This document shows positions 51,301 to 58,483 of a stretch of DNA of 64,000 bases, piece by piece. Each line of letters starts with the position of its first letter. Within the stretch, counting starts at the first letter, position 1. The DNA is from Streptomyces sp. CBMA152 (GTDB lineage Bacteria; Actinomycetota; Actinomycetes; Streptomycetales; Streptomycetaceae): NCBI RefSeq assembly GCF_014596475.1, contig NZ_MECJ01000009.1:248001-312000 (forward strand), given 5' to 3'. The translations under genes were made by a program, and so were the position numbers. The notes beneath the pieces were generated by a model. The model was given only the letters and a program-made list of their open reading frames with translations. It had not been told where the DNA came from and did not search any database.

Positions 51301-53264
51301 GAGAGGCCCGAGGTGATCAGCGGCTGCGGGACCTGGACGTTCAGGGCGTACCAGGTGGCACCGGAGTACAGACCGGCGTCGTAGGACTGCACGGTCCAGG
51401 AGTAGCTCTGGCCCCACTTGAGCTTGCCGGCCGGGACGGTGTAGTCGCCGGTGGCGAGCAGACCCGAGTCGACGAGCTTGGTGCCGGAGTTGTCGTAGAC
51501 CTGGAACTCGTACTTGGTGGTGGTGTCGGCCTGCGAGTTCGCGCCGCCGGACCACGCGGTGAGCTCGGGGGTGGTGGTGTACGCGGTGGCGTTGTTGTTC
51601 GGGTACTGCTGGTAGACCTGCGGCGGCGTGGTGCCGGTGTAGGTGACCACGATGCGCGGGGTGAGCGTGCCGTCGTTGAACGAGCCGAACTGCTTCCAGT
51701 GCAGCGCGTCGTTGGTGGCCGCGTAGACCGCGAGGCCGTAGTCGGGGGTGGTGCCGTTCATCCAGCCCTGGATGGAGGAGGTGGTCAGCGGCACATCCAC
51801 CCAGTCGCCGACACTGCGGTCGGCGGTGGTGTTGGCGCAGGCGTGCGGGACGGACGGGGTGACGTTGCCGATGGAGGCGCCGTAGGAGGGTCCCGGGTAG
51901 CCGGTGACACCGGTCGGCGTCCACGCCTGGGTGACCTGGGCGACGTCGAGGCGCTCGGCGGTGCAGGTGGAGGCCCAGGTGTCGAACAGCTTCAGGTCGG
52001 CGGCGGTCACCGTGACCTTGGAGCCGTCCCAGCCGCTGTACCAGTGGTTGACGTAGGCGGCCGCGGAGTGCGTACCGGAGTCGTACGAGCCGATCTTGAC
52101 GGTCTGCTCGAAGGAGTGGTCGCCCGGGGCGCCGGACTCGGCGTAGGTGGTGGTCCAGCCGTCGGTGATGGTCGGGTCGACGGTGACCGGGAAGACGCGC
52201 GCCGCATCGTGCAGCCAGGCGGAGTCCAGGGTGACCTTGAGGACCTGGTGGCCCGCGTCGCCGGCCAGCTGGTACTTCACTGCGTACGTCGTGGCCGGGT
52301 CGCCGGAGTGCGGGTCGACCTTGGAGTCGTAGGCGTAGGCCGCCGGGATCCGCTCGGTGACCTTCCCGTTCGCGTCCCGCAGGTCGATGGAGCCGTCCTT
52401 GGCCTGGACGGCGGTCAGGCCCTTGAGAGTGAGCGGGAAGGCCCAGGAGTTGGCGGCCCGCGCGGAGTGCAGGACGACGGCTTCCTTGACACCGGTGGCG
52501 GTCGGGGCCACCACCAGGTCGGTGCCGGGGAGGGTACCCGGATAGGTGACCTGGGAGCCGGAGACCTTGCCCGCGACCGGGGTCGCGCCCTGGAGCCCGT
52601 ACGACAGCGCGTGGTCGCCGTCGGTGCGGAAGGAGACGACGGCGGGGTCGGTGCTGCGGGGCGCGAAGTCGACACCGAGCGAGTTGGCGCTCTCGTGCAG
52701 GCGACCGTCGCTGCCGGACTGGACCCGGGTGTCGATGGGCTGCCAATCGCCGTTCGCGTCACGGTAGTTGACCGGCATCTTGGCGATCTGGCGGGTGGTG
52801 GTGCCGTCCGCGTTGTCGAAGACACTGTCGGTGGCAGTGGACTTGGCGGCGTTGCGCCTGCTGGTCTTCGCGGAGAAGCTGCCGGCCGCCGCACTCGGCC
52901 CGGCCTTCGACGCCTTCGCGTACGGGTGGTACGCGTCCAGCTCGCCCTTGCCCTTGCCGGGCGCGTGCCCCGCGCCCTTACCGGCCCGGGTGGCGGCGGC
53001 GCTCGCCCGGTGGCTCAACCCGGCCGCGCTGCCGCCCCGCTGACGGGGTATGTGCCCCCACGTCGGGTCCTTCCACCAGGAGGCCAGGCCCGCCCAGGAC
53101 AGGCGCGGCATGGACAGCGCGGGCAACGTGGCGCCGTCGGCGGCGGCCTGTTCCGTCGTCAGGAGCAGTGCCATGGCGACGAACGCCACCATCGCGGTGG
53201 CGCGCAGCCACCGTCGACGCAGAGCGATCCACCGAGGGTCACGGCGGAAGGGGCGAGCGCGCAC
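42351..53264 (-). CDS. giant RHS/YD-repeat polymorphic toxin with LamG, Hint and papain-like C-terminal domain
   Basis: The protein has 3637 residues from GTG 53264 with TTGGAG 7 bases upstream; the frame continues to 53345. Order: signal/anchor (LRATAMVAFVAMALLL); DNRLRE-type wall-associated domain (about 300-530); RHS start (DYNSRDPRWSGAFGAGW); three LamG-like domains near 890-1135, 1190-1415 and 1930-2145 between many YD repeats; RHS core box ANPFAYVGDNPLAGTDPSGHW near 3000; a His/Arg/Tyr-rich helix region (about 3068-3175); a hydrophobic glycine-rich stretch; a pretoxin-Hint domain (about 3320-3515) ending VLVHNC; and a tip of about 120 residues with HYTLEIKT and TNNCLTFCSRVI, a plausible papain-like His/Cys pair. 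It is probably exported, and the tip is delivered into a rival cell. The downstream gene may encode immunity. Confidence 0.92.
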   Translation of the reverse strand: MRARPFRRDPRWIALRRRWLRATAMVAFVAMALLLTTEQAAADGATLPALSMPRLSWAGLASWWKDPTWGHIPRQRGGSAAGLSHRASAAATRAGKGAGHAPGKGKGELDAYHPYAKASKAGPSAAAGSFSAKTSRRNAAKSTATDSVFDNADGTTTRQIAKMPVNYRDANGDWQPIDTRVQSGSDGRLHESANSLGVDFAPRSTDPAVVSFRTDGDHALSYGLQGATPVAGKVSGSQVTYPGTLPGTDLVVAPTATGVKEAVVLHSARAANSWAFPLTLKGLTAVQAKDGSIDLRDANGKVTERIPAAYAYDSKVDPHSGDPATTYAVKYQLAGDAGHQVLKVTLDSAWLHDAARVFPVTVDPTITDGWTTTYAESGAPGDHSFEQTVKIGSYDSGTHSAAAYVNHWYSGWDGSKVTVTAADLKLFDTWASTCTAERLDVAQVTQAWTPTGVTGYPGPSYGASIGNVTPSVPHACANTTADRSVGDWVDVPLTTSSIQGWMNGTTPDYGLAVYAATNDALHWKQFGSFNDGTLTPRIVVTYTGTTPPQVYQQYPNNNATAYTTTPELTAWSGGANSQADTTTKYEFQVYDNSGTKLVDSGLLATGDYTVPAGKLKWGQSYSWTVQSYDAGLYSGATWYALNVQVPQPLITSGLSQNSSEHGFDAAIGNYTTEDTDATVSTVGPSLDVSRDYNSRDPRWSGAFGAGWSSIFDSRVTEQYNPTGAVTSAVVGYPDGSQVGYGKNGDGSFSPPAGRFATFKSVTGGYTLTDKNDTTYTFTQALGSGGYGLTSVTDANGRAITLSWTGGQVTKMTSATSGRSLNLTWSTPSGASAAHVATVLTDRADPAVDTSAQTWTYRYTGDQLTAVCAPLTTTECTTYTYTSGSQYQNASLDLGPHALWPMGEASGTTAKDAVLANQGTTNATYSNVTLGQVGPMAGGAGTAAGFNGTSSYATLPFDMGNNTDSGALSLWFKTSAGPGVLYSYASQPVTAGNSPGAYTPTVYVGTDGKLNAEFWNSAGIAPITTSGAVTDGKWHHVVLSAAGNTQSLYLDSAKVGSLSGTVSIQPGVAFGKNQQYNTLGAGFLGSNWPDEPHQSSTDKTGYATYFNGSIADAAWYDRPLVAADVNALYNYGTHAAGLLSSVTRPSGKTYAAMTYDPATTTLTQLTDENGGLWKLGAPTVTGSSQTYRGAVLGGAPATYFRLGEAAGATTALDETRGGTGTYNAVTLGAAGPFSDQKAATFDGTSSYVKVPDVQSGDTSASAELWFNTTHGTAILMNAQNGPIGGTVTSTVPQLWIGSDNKLYGGFYTSSGSVQMGTATTVTDGKWHHVLLSASPTSQTLYLDGVQAATKTGTASLNSGSRTTDYLGAGTTGPGWTGLTNGTVAYFNGTLAEAATYRTALTAQDAAAHFQAGLNATGLLPVSTVKVTSPANAVSTYTYDVDHNMRKLSETDGLGNTHSFGYDTGGFEHTVTDPNGATTVTGHDVRGNVVSLTTCQNQAANVCSTEHFTYFPDDTTAQLTTADPRNDIVLTQRDGRSASASDATYLTSYTYDTSGNETAVTGPPVAGFPGGRTSTTVFSDGTATYPAADSGNVPAGLPVKTVSPGGAVHTIAYLHNGDIASTTDAGGLVTTYSYDGLGRITSKKVVSDTYPAGLITSYTYDKAGQIVEEDDPQLVDRVTGATHAAATSTVFDIDGNITSQTVRDTSGGDSSRTETQTYDAYDHVATKTDANANAGGSNGGTVTYTYDTSGNKIQEVSKSGNTTTYTYDDNGHLLTQVLTYTGDPVNPQSATQLTESSRAYDPAGRLASVTDSMGNTTAYTYTDNGLAASATKKSADGSSSTLLQSTIYDAAGNRLSQTTDNGQTVTNYTVDAASRTTSTAVDPAGVNRVTSLSYTPDDKVATRNEHDSSGWDRTTSSTYDAAGNPLSETLYGDASGHPSGWWKLDQSAGTNVTDTSGSGYTANATGVTWGNNAATFAATSGQQVATNGPVLDTSSSYTVSAWVNMASLPTHNATIVAQNGTNASSFYLQYNYAHTGAPLWSMEQTDGDTAAPSFPSAYATAVPTSGSWTHLVGVYNVATGTSQIYVNGALSGTGTNTTPWNATGPLTIGAGKYQGTAVDLLPGSVSNVQVYPRALSGSDVTALYGNGRTGGTVGSSSQRTTSYTYDKRGLPTSMTDANGNTTSYSYDEAGHLAVTTAPAVQVETAGAAPVTQRPVTTSGFNTFGEAVEEQGPNGDVTTTVYDANGNKVSETQPPYTPAGSSTPLTATSTWTYDSDGNQLTSTTPGGQTTAYLYDQLGDVAQITEPDGTTLHSTYDTNGEKLSSTGGTGATTQATYDYLGRQLTATTLERYPNTRTLTTTNSYAVTTGNPYGANLASTTTPGGVTTSYGYDRAGEVTSVTDGAGNTTGYTYDFMGNRQKTTQPDNTWSETGYDAAGQPVSSKQYDASNTLLKQTSRVYDGVGNMVASTDANGNTSHFTYDAAGTITQETQPVTATTSITTSFGYDAAGHRTRFTDGRNNSWLYTYTPWGQQETVQQPATAQYTSAADSTTTNAYDANGQLVSTTQPGGVSTAMTYDKVGNLLTASGQGADAATATRTFTYDRNGQVLTADTAEAGTAGAKDHQAATHESFSYDDRGDLLSAGGSAGASSFTYNGDSSPLTRTDAAGTTSYGYDTAGRLSTLNDAASGSALSYTYGKLNELSTIKYGNSGQLRTFTYNTAHDLTGDTLMQGATTLASIAYGYDNNGNVTSKNTTGVTGASSNTYTYDQADRLTSWNNGSTTTAYGYDGSGNRTQVGSNVYTYDARDQLTSDGVHSYAYSARGTMMSDTSSANGQVTYSADAFGNQITAGAHSYTLDAAGRNIADAVTANQSSRTFQYSGAGNTIASDGEFTYSYDPTGSLTGINGGTSPGSGVLALTDSHNDVIGTFASGANALTGSATYDPMGNVTAGLGLTGHLGFQSGWTEADTGKVGTASRWYNPATGTFLNKDSVNLNPVPNEAAANPFAYVGDNPLAGTDPSGHWGFGSLWHKASSAVSSGWNSFSSSVSSGWESATSSFSSGWNSFSSWASDSYYHYVAPVVHTVVHAARHVARRVVHRVRDYYRATVRYTRRVYHYAARHVRRYYRAAVHAVHSAYHAVKHVAKRVVHVVKKAAHAVAHATRTAYRATVKAGKTAATFVKHHAAAITSFVVSTAVFMGCEAVTAGVGTIGCAAAAGAAGSLVEQGFKCAEHGGSSCSVGAFAGSAVTGAVSGAVGGALGSLGGKLLSKFAPKAMEAVGGLFGKGAGEAEETAAKDATESASSRAQSNDARSSSEGGGCRTGVPHSFTGGTRVLMADGTAKAIDQIKVGDTVANAVPGAAGTQAHTVTAVIVTKTDHDFVDVTVKSGAKSAVASAKDLARKAARKTALGLAASAALFAVAAPAHAADQQAAKPAATSAAAEVTAQGDHLTTTFHHPFYDATQSAFVEAKDLHKGDVLQTPTGTAEVTGVRLFHANTTTYDLTVDDLHTYYVLAGTTSVLVHNCGTGTIHKYDLEDGPHYTLEIKTANGESYNTHAMDPGGTLKPMPHTSSFVGAHRGSVDVDLPNPEAAIAYAKKAYRGSAGQGPYDALTNNCLTFCSRVIQAGGGEALPEGRAIVPWLRRNFG

Positions 53265-53637
53265 GGCACGGACTCCAAACAAGATCGACACACAAAACGC
53301 GCTGATCCTGCCTGTTCCGGTTACGTCGTGAAAAGCCCTCCACAAACGATCTTGACCAGGGGTTTAGCGTACGGAGGGAGTACTGCGCGACTCACGCCCT
53401 TCATTCCGTTTTGCTCCTGTCACATTCTTTGCCAACACCAGTCCTGGTCTATGCCTATGAGGGCTCGGGACCGACTGGACGTCAACGCCGCACAAGACCC
53501 GGGCAAAGAGCTGCACACGTCGAACCGGGCCCGGGTCACGGCCGCCTGACGACGGGACACCTTCCGGGCCCGGGCATCGGGACACGTACGGGACACGTAC
53601 TGACGCCGCGTCAACCGCCTCGGCCGGTCCGCGGCCC
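53265..53637. other. intergenic region upstream of the RHS gene
   Basis: These 373 bases hold the presumed leftward promoter of the RHS gene. A TTGACC box near 53351 faces rightward and has no gene ahead of it. Short frames here show no coding bias. No clear hairpin or repeat was seen. Confidence 0.35.
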
Positions 53638-54177
53638 CTACCCCTGGAGCGCGCTCTCGACCGCCGACGCGACCTTGCTCCGGACGTCACCGTCGCCGGT
53701 GGACGCGAGTGCCTGCACATTCGCGCCGACCGACTTCTTGCCACCAGCGCCCTCGACGACCAGAAACCGCGTCTTGGGGAACTTCGGCCCGTCGAGGGCG
53801 ACCGCCCCCTCCGGCGCCGCACCCACCGTCAGCACCACCGTGCACTTGCGACCCGCCAGAGACGCCAGATACGGGGCGGCGTTCCCCGCGCTCTGCTCCC
53901 CCGCCACCGCGAGATAGCTCACCTTGGCATGCGTCTTCGCCGACGCGTCCTGCATCCCGGCCCACACCGGGCCCACCGACGCATCCGCGAGCCCGTGCTC
54001 GGGAGTGAGCAGACACACCTGCTCCTCGGTGTACGCCCGCGCCCGGGTGGGCGGAATGCTCCTGCCCCCGCCCGAACCGCCCGTCGTCGCCACGACGACT
54101 CCCACCACGGCCACCGCGGCCACCGCCGCACCACCGCCCAGCACCCAGCGCCGGTGCGCACCGATCCACGCCTTCAC
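53638..54177 (-). CDS. membrane-anchored protein resembling BMP/PnrA-type binding proteins
   Basis: The protein has 179 residues from GTG 54177, chosen for GGGAGGA upstream; an ATG at 54228 lacks a ribosome site. One N-terminal membrane segment (WVLGGGAAVAAVAVVGVVVATT) follows the cytosolic WIGAHRR. The outer part has EQVCLLTPEHGLADASVGPVWAGMQDAS, APYLASLAGRKCTVVLTVG and ASTGDGDVRSKVASAVESAL, like a shortened periplasmic-binding fold of the BMP family. It is shorter than complete binding proteins, so it may be a divergent sensor or partner. Confidence 0.7.
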   Translation of the reverse strand: MKAWIGAHRRWVLGGGAAVAAVAVVGVVVATTGGSGGGRSIPPTRARAYTEEQVCLLTPEHGLADASVGPVWAGMQDASAKTHAKVSYLAVAGEQSAGNAAPYLASLAGRKCTVVLTVGAAPEGAVALDGPKFPKTRFLVVEGAGGKKSVGANVQALASTGDGDVRSKVASAVESALQG

Positions 54178-54483
54178 GGCCGTCCTCCCAAAAACCCGGC
54201 GGACCACCTCGTACGCCGGTCCGCTCATCGAGCGCGCAGCATACGCGCACACCGACAAGGCCCTGGGAGGCGGTGACAGCAACCCGGCGGGGTCGTGCTC
54301 TGGCGGTGCACAGCCGAGGAGATCCGATTGGACGCACACCGTCACGCCCCGCTCCAGCGCGGGTCGGTAAGAGCGCCTGTCGGCCGGGGGGGGGCGCGTT
54401 CGCGCTGTATACGGCTGGAGGCTGCGTTCCTACCGTGCTCTTGGAGTGGGTGGGGTTCTTCGGCGTACGTGGGAGAGAGTGCG

Positions 54484-55287
54484 GTGGTGGGGATGGCGCG
54501 GGTGTCGCGGGATACGGTTCCTGGGCAGGAGGCTGGGGTCAGGGCCCGGTTCGAGCTCTTCCCGTCGGTGCATGTGGCCGGTGGCCGGGTGGTGCACCTG
54601 GTCGGAGACGGTCAGGTACCAGAGCCCGACCGCAGTGATCCGGTCGCGGCCGCAGTGGCCTTCCAGAACCAGGGGGCCACGTGGCTGCACCTGGTGATGG
54701 CTGAAGAGGAAGACGGGGGCTTCGACCTCGATCTGGCCCGGCGCGTCATCAAGGCCGTCAGCATCGACGTCCAACTCATGTGCCGGGCAGGTGTCAACGA
54801 CGAGACGGCACTTGAACAGGCCCTCGCCAGCGGCTGCGCTCGCCTCAACCTCGGCCGCAGCGCCCTGACCGACCTGAACTGGTGCGCTGAGGCGATCGCC
54901 CGGCACGGCGAACGGATCGGCGTCAGCCTGCCCGTCCACCTGACCGACCGTGGCCCACGCCTGGCCGGACCAGGCCGGGGCACGGACGCCGGAGACCTGT
55001 GGAAAACACTCGCCGCGCTCGATGACGCCGGCTGTTCCCGCTACGTCGTCACGGACGTGAGCCGGGAAGGAAAACTCTCCAGCCCCAACATGCGCCTCTT
55101 CCGCGAGGTATGCGACCGAACCACCGCTGCCGTACTGGCCGCGGGTGGTATCGCCACCCTGGACGACCTGCGCGCGGTCGCCGCACTGGCCCCGCACGGC
55201 GTCGACGGGGCCCTCATCGGCCGCGCCCTGTACTCCGGCGCCTTCACCCTCTCCCAGGCACTGGCCTGCGTGGCGACCAGCACCTAG
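54484..55287 (+). CDS. HisA/PriA-like TIM-barrel paralogue with altered active site
   Basis: The protein has 267 residues from GTG 54484, which sits 4 bases after GGGAGAGAG; ATG 54493 is an alternative. The whole barrel matches actinobacterial PriA/HisA: LFPSVHVAGGRVVHLVGD, DPVAAAVAFQNQGATWLHLV, ALEQALASGCARLNLGRSAL, GDLWKTLAALDDAGCSRYVVTDVSREGKL, AAGGIATLDDLRAVA, DGALIGRALYSGAFTL. The catalytic Asp of the P-A-V-D-V motif is His30 and the phosphate-loop Arg in AVRLV is His, while the second Asp (D191) is kept. It is therefore unlikely to be the histidine/tryptophan isomerase itself. No his genes are nearby. Confidence 0.85.
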   Translation: MVGMARVSRDTVPGQEAGVRARFELFPSVHVAGGRVVHLVGDGQVPEPDRSDPVAAAVAFQNQGATWLHLVMAEEEDGGFDLDLARRVIKAVSIDVQLMCRAGVNDETALEQALASGCARLNLGRSALTDLNWCAEAIARHGERIGVSLPVHLTDRGPRLAGPGRGTDAGDLWKTLAALDDAGCSRYVVTDVSREGKLSSPNMRLFREVCDRTTAAVLAAGGIATLDDLRAVAALAPHGVDGALIGRALYSGAFTLSQALACVATST

Positions 55288-55903
55288 CAGAATCGGCGCC
55301 GGGCCCCAGTGACGCCGACTCCCGAGCCGCTCCCGCCCACCCTCGACCGGCCAGCCACAACGTCATACCCGGTTATCACTCGCGGACCGAATTCTTCGAT
55401 CGAGCTATGCCGAACAGCCTTACGGGCCCTGCTCGTTGGCGGGTAGGTCGCCGCCGCCTGACGAGTGGTCTCATTTACTGAATCTATACCTGGCGGCATT
55501 TCGTCCCACCGCTCCCCACACCGCAACCTCGTCCGCGCGCTGCGCCAGGAGAACGCCGCCTCCCGCGACACGGCGCAGGGCTTGTTTTCCCCAGTAGTGG
55601 CTGGTGGGCAGGGTACCCACCACCCTCAACGGAGCAGTCAGTATCCACATCGTCAGGGTTTTCCAGCCACAGCTGTTCCGCACGATGGATGGCTGCACAG
55701 AGGGTGGGTTGGGGCGTGCACTTTGAACTCTCTTGACGTCGGGGCGATTTGACCGGCTTCACAAGTGGATCGCGCCCGGGCCGGTCATGGCCGCGCAGCT
55801 AATTTCACGTCAAAGATCCTTTAGGAGTGGGCTGAGCGTTCGGGATCTTCGTAGTCTCACAGGGCGCGACAGGATCTCCACAGGTCAACCACAGAAAGCT
55901 GAC
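55288..55903. other. long intergenic region, nothing convincing
   Basis: In these 616 bases I see an imperfect hairpin (CTCGT-GGCGG / CCGCC-ACGAG, 55432-55465) that could terminate the TIM-barrel gene, and the upstream region of the ricin-domain gene. A leftward 75-codon frame near 55471-55698 has mixed composition and no recognisable similarity. No RNA gene is evident. Confidence 0.35.
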
Positions 55904-57508
55904 ATGCACAGACATCTCAGGGGCCTCAGCCGCCTCATAGGGGCCCCTTTCCTCGCCCTGCTCCTCCTCACCACCGGCGTCGTCGCCACCCCCTCGGCGG
56001 CGCACGCGGCCGACAGCGACGCATGGACGTTCGCCGCGGCCAACGGACGCCGCCTCGACGCCCAGAACGGCAACAGCGGCGACGGTGTGTTCATCGTCGC
56101 CAACAACACTCCCGGCTACCACCAGGACTGGCGCCTGATCCCGCTCGGCAACGGCGAGTTCCAGGTCGCGAACAACTTCACCGGCAAGTGCCTGTCCGAA
56201 TCCTTCCCCTTGACCCAGCAGTCGTGCGGCAAGAGCGGCCAGGAATGGCACTTCCGCCCGGTCACCGGCAAGACGAACACGTTCATGCTGGTCCGCAGCG
56301 GCAACGACCGCTGCCTCGACATCGTCCAGAACGCCCAGCGCTCAGACGCCTGGACCCAGGTATACGGCTGCAACGGAACCTCCGCGCAGCAGTGGATCGT
56401 CCCGGCGGCCAAGACACCCGAGGCGATGAAGCTCGCGGTCGAGTACTACTCGCGCCTGTGCTCCACCAACACCTCCACCTGCTCCTGGAAGCAGACGTCG
56501 GAGGGCCGGCCGGAGGCCCTGCCCCGCGAGAAGGCGTCCTCGGTCTGGTACAACGACACCTCCGACAAGGTGACCCAGGTCTTCACGACGATCTACCACA
56601 GCGGCTGGGCGCAGAGCCTGTCCGCCGGGTTCTCGACCTCGCTGGGTGTCTCCACCCCGGTGCAGGCGATGATCTCCCAGCAGCTCACGGCGACCACGGT
56701 CTACACCTCCGACGAGTCCACCATCAACGGCGTGGCCGTCACGGTGGCGCCCAAGCAGTACGGCTGGGTCGACTTCGCGGCCGTCGGCAAGAAGGTCACC
56801 GGCACCTGGACGTTCGACAAGGGCCGCTTCCCCTGGACGGCGGACGCCACCGTCACGGTCCCGGTCGTCGACTCCCCGGTCGGCTCGACGATGTACATCG
56901 CACACACCGGCACGACCCCGCCGGGCGTCACCCCGCCCTCGGGCGAACCCACCACCGGGGACACCACGGCAGAGACGTTCGCCACCACGGCCACCAAGAC
57001 CTATGAGCCTCCGGCCGACACCCACCTCGCGGTCCACGACAACGGTGTGAGGTTCGTCGACGACCAGGGAACGACGCTGGGCACGGTCCTGCCCGGCGAG
57101 TTCACCGACACCGAGGGCAAGGCGCACACGGTCCGGCTGTCGGTCAGCGGCAACACGGTGACCCAGACCATCGCCAACGCTCCCGGAGCCACGGTCAAGG
57201 GCACCATGGCCCCGCCGGTCTTCTCCCTGGGCGGCGCCCAGCAGGCGGCGTCCACGGCTACGGTGCCGAAGACAGCCCTCGCGTCTCCCCTGACATCGGT
57301 CGCCCTGCGGCAAGCTTCTGACGGTGAGTCAGATAAGCACAAGACGTGGCGAGAATGCATGAAGGGCAAAATGTCCGATGGAATGATCTACGGAGGTATC
57401 GGCGGAGCGGCAGGCGGCCTGCCCGGAATGGCGACCGGATTCACGCTCGGGGTCATCGCCGGTTACTTCGCGGGACGCTCCTCCTGTGGTCCGGAACCCA
57501 AAGGCTGA
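55904..57508 (+). CDS. ricin-B lectin / aerolysin-like secreted protein (candidate pore-forming toxin)
   Basis: The protein has 534 residues from ATG 55904. The signal peptide is cut near AAHA^ADS (residue 35). Residues about 39-170 form a ricin-type beta-trefoil with three Q-x-W motifs (QDW, QEW, QQW). Residues about 175-350 are rich in alternating Ser/Thr/Val (HSGWAQSLSAGFSTSLGVSTP, QQLTATTVYTSDESTINGVAV, YGWVDFAAVGKKVTGTWTF), the look of an aerolysin/ETX-MTX2 amphipathic beta module. A Pro/Thr linker and a beta-rich domain follow. The C-terminus is a glycine-zipper membrane segment (GGIGGAAGGLPGMATGFTLGVIAGYF). It probably binds sugars on target cells and inserts into membranes; activity is unproven. 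Confidence 0.75.
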   Translation: MHRHLRGLSRLIGAPFLALLLLTTGVVATPSAAHAADSDAWTFAAANGRRLDAQNGNSGDGVFIVANNTPGYHQDWRLIPLGNGEFQVANNFTGKCLSESFPLTQQSCGKSGQEWHFRPVTGKTNTFMLVRSGNDRCLDIVQNAQRSDAWTQVYGCNGTSAQQWIVPAAKTPEAMKLAVEYYSRLCSTNTSTCSWKQTSEGRPEALPREKASSVWYNDTSDKVTQVFTTIYHSGWAQSLSAGFSTSLGVSTPVQAMISQQLTATTVYTSDESTINGVAVTVAPKQYGWVDFAAVGKKVTGTWTFDKGRFPWTADATVTVPVVDSPVGSTMYIAHTGTTPPGVTPPSGEPTTGDTTAETFATTATKTYEPPADTHLAVHDNGVRFVDDQGTTLGTVLPGEFTDTEGKAHTVRLSVSGNTVTQTIANAPGATVKGTMAPPVFSLGGAQQAASTATVPKTALASPLTSVALRQASDGESDKHKTWRECMKGKMSDGMIYGGIGGAAGGLPGMATGFTLGVIAGYFAGRSSCGPEPKG

Positions 57509-57559
57509 CGATGTCCCGCACGCCGCCGTGCCAACGGTCCTGACACGGTTATGACGGGC

Positions 57560-57595
57560 AGCTCCGCTCTCCAGCACAAGCAGGAGGGCGGAGCT
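57560..57595. terminator. hairpin between convergent genes
   Basis: AGCTCCGCTCTCC (57560-57572) pairs with GGAGGGCGGAGCT (57583-57595), a 13-bp stem with one G-T pair and a 10-base loop. It lies downstream of the ricin/aerolysin-like gene (stop 57508) and also downstream of the leftward gene ending at 57729. Confidence 0.75.
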
Positions 57596-57728
57596 CTTCG
57601 CGTTCCCGACAGGCACCTTGACGGCCTCCCCGCCGCGAGCCTGCAGCCTGTCCAGGGCCCTCACCAGGGGCCGATAGGAATCGGAGGCGATCACGAGCGA
57701 GGGGAGCCGCCTGCGACGCCGCCGTGGA

Positions 57729-58160
57729 TCAGGAGAACCAGCCCGTGTTGGTCGAGCCGACGGGGCTGCCCGATTCGGTGGCCTTCGAGTATCCGTCCCA
57801 GTTCGAGAACCCCGAGGGGCAGTATCCGTCGATGTGGTAATTCCAGACGCGCTGACCGTTCTGCTCGTCGTTGAAGTCGACGGGGCCCCTGCCGCCGCAC
57901 CCGTCCAGCTCTACGTAGATGCGCTCGTCGGTGCTCGCACTCTGGCTGTTGACGTAGTAGCTCAGTGTGGCCTGCGGCCAGGAGCCCTGGTGGATGGTCA
58001 GGCAGATGTTGACGTACGCATTGTGCGTCGTGGTGTAGTGGCCGCATTGGGTGCCGTCCGCGTGGGCGGTGCCGCCGAGGCCGATGACGCTGCCGCCGGC
58101 GAGGGCGAGGCTGGCGGTGCTGAGGGCGAGGGCGCGTCGGGTCCTGGGGAGCTTGATCAC
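57729..58160 (-). CDS. small secreted protein, function unknown
   Basis: The protein has 143 residues from GTG 58160 with CAGGAGA upstream. Signal peptide: RRALALSTASLALAGGSVIGLGGTAHA^D. The mature domain has TQCGHYTTTHNAYVNICLTIHQG, LSYYVNSQSASTDERIYVELDGCGG and IDGYCPSGFSNWDGYSKA, with four Cys and a beta-sandwich look. I know no family name for it. The next gene on the same strand is 323 bases upstream. Confidence 0.75.
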   Translation of the reverse strand: MIKLPRTRRALALSTASLALAGGSVIGLGGTAHADGTQCGHYTTTHNAYVNICLTIHQGSWPQATLSYYVNSQSASTDERIYVELDGCGGRGPVDFNDEQNGQRVWNYHIDGYCPSGFSNWDGYSKATESGSPVGSTNTGWFS

Positions 58161-58483
58161 GCTGTCTCCTGACGTCGTGGATGGTTCGTCGGTGCGGTCC
58201 CGGCAGGCAGCTTTACTGTCCGGCGGGGTGTCTAACCAGGGCTTTGGACGGTCCCGGACGATCTCGGACAACCTTGGACGCGCAGTCGAGCCTTTGGCTT
58301 CTGGGGCGGAAAGCTGAGGTTCCGCCTGCCCGATCAGCCTGCCCTGCCGGGAACACAGCACTCAGTACGGAGCGCCGGGCCGGGGCGAGCCCCACGGCGC
58401 GTCCAAGTCCACTGCCAGCAGCGGCCGTTGCTCGCCCGACCCCCAACTCACAGGGGCGGGCGGCGAGGCCCGTGGGCGAGGGG
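58161..58483. other. intergenic region, nothing identified
   Basis: These 323 bases separate two leftward genes. The downstream gene's promoter must be here, but I could not pick one with confidence. No hairpin with a long perfect stem and no coding-like frame was seen. Confidence 0.35.

Noticed and set aside
47895..53549. A 1884-codon rightward open frame opposite the RHS gene, and a 1052-codon one at 44724-47882
   Set aside because: Both are Gly/Val/Arg-rich mirror frames caused by the codon bias of the GC-rich RHS gene on the other strand. No domain or start-site support.
55471..55698. Leftward 75-codon frame in the gap before the ricin-domain gene
   Set aside because: Mixed composition, no ribosome site and no recognised similarity. 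A transposase scrap was considered but not supported.
57329..57694. Leftward frame beginning with a plausible helix (YRPLVRALDRLQARGGEAVKV)
   Set aside because: It spans the terminator hairpin and the antisense of the ricin/aerolysin-like gene, and shows no coding character beyond the first 40 codons. It could be a relic, but I cannot support it.
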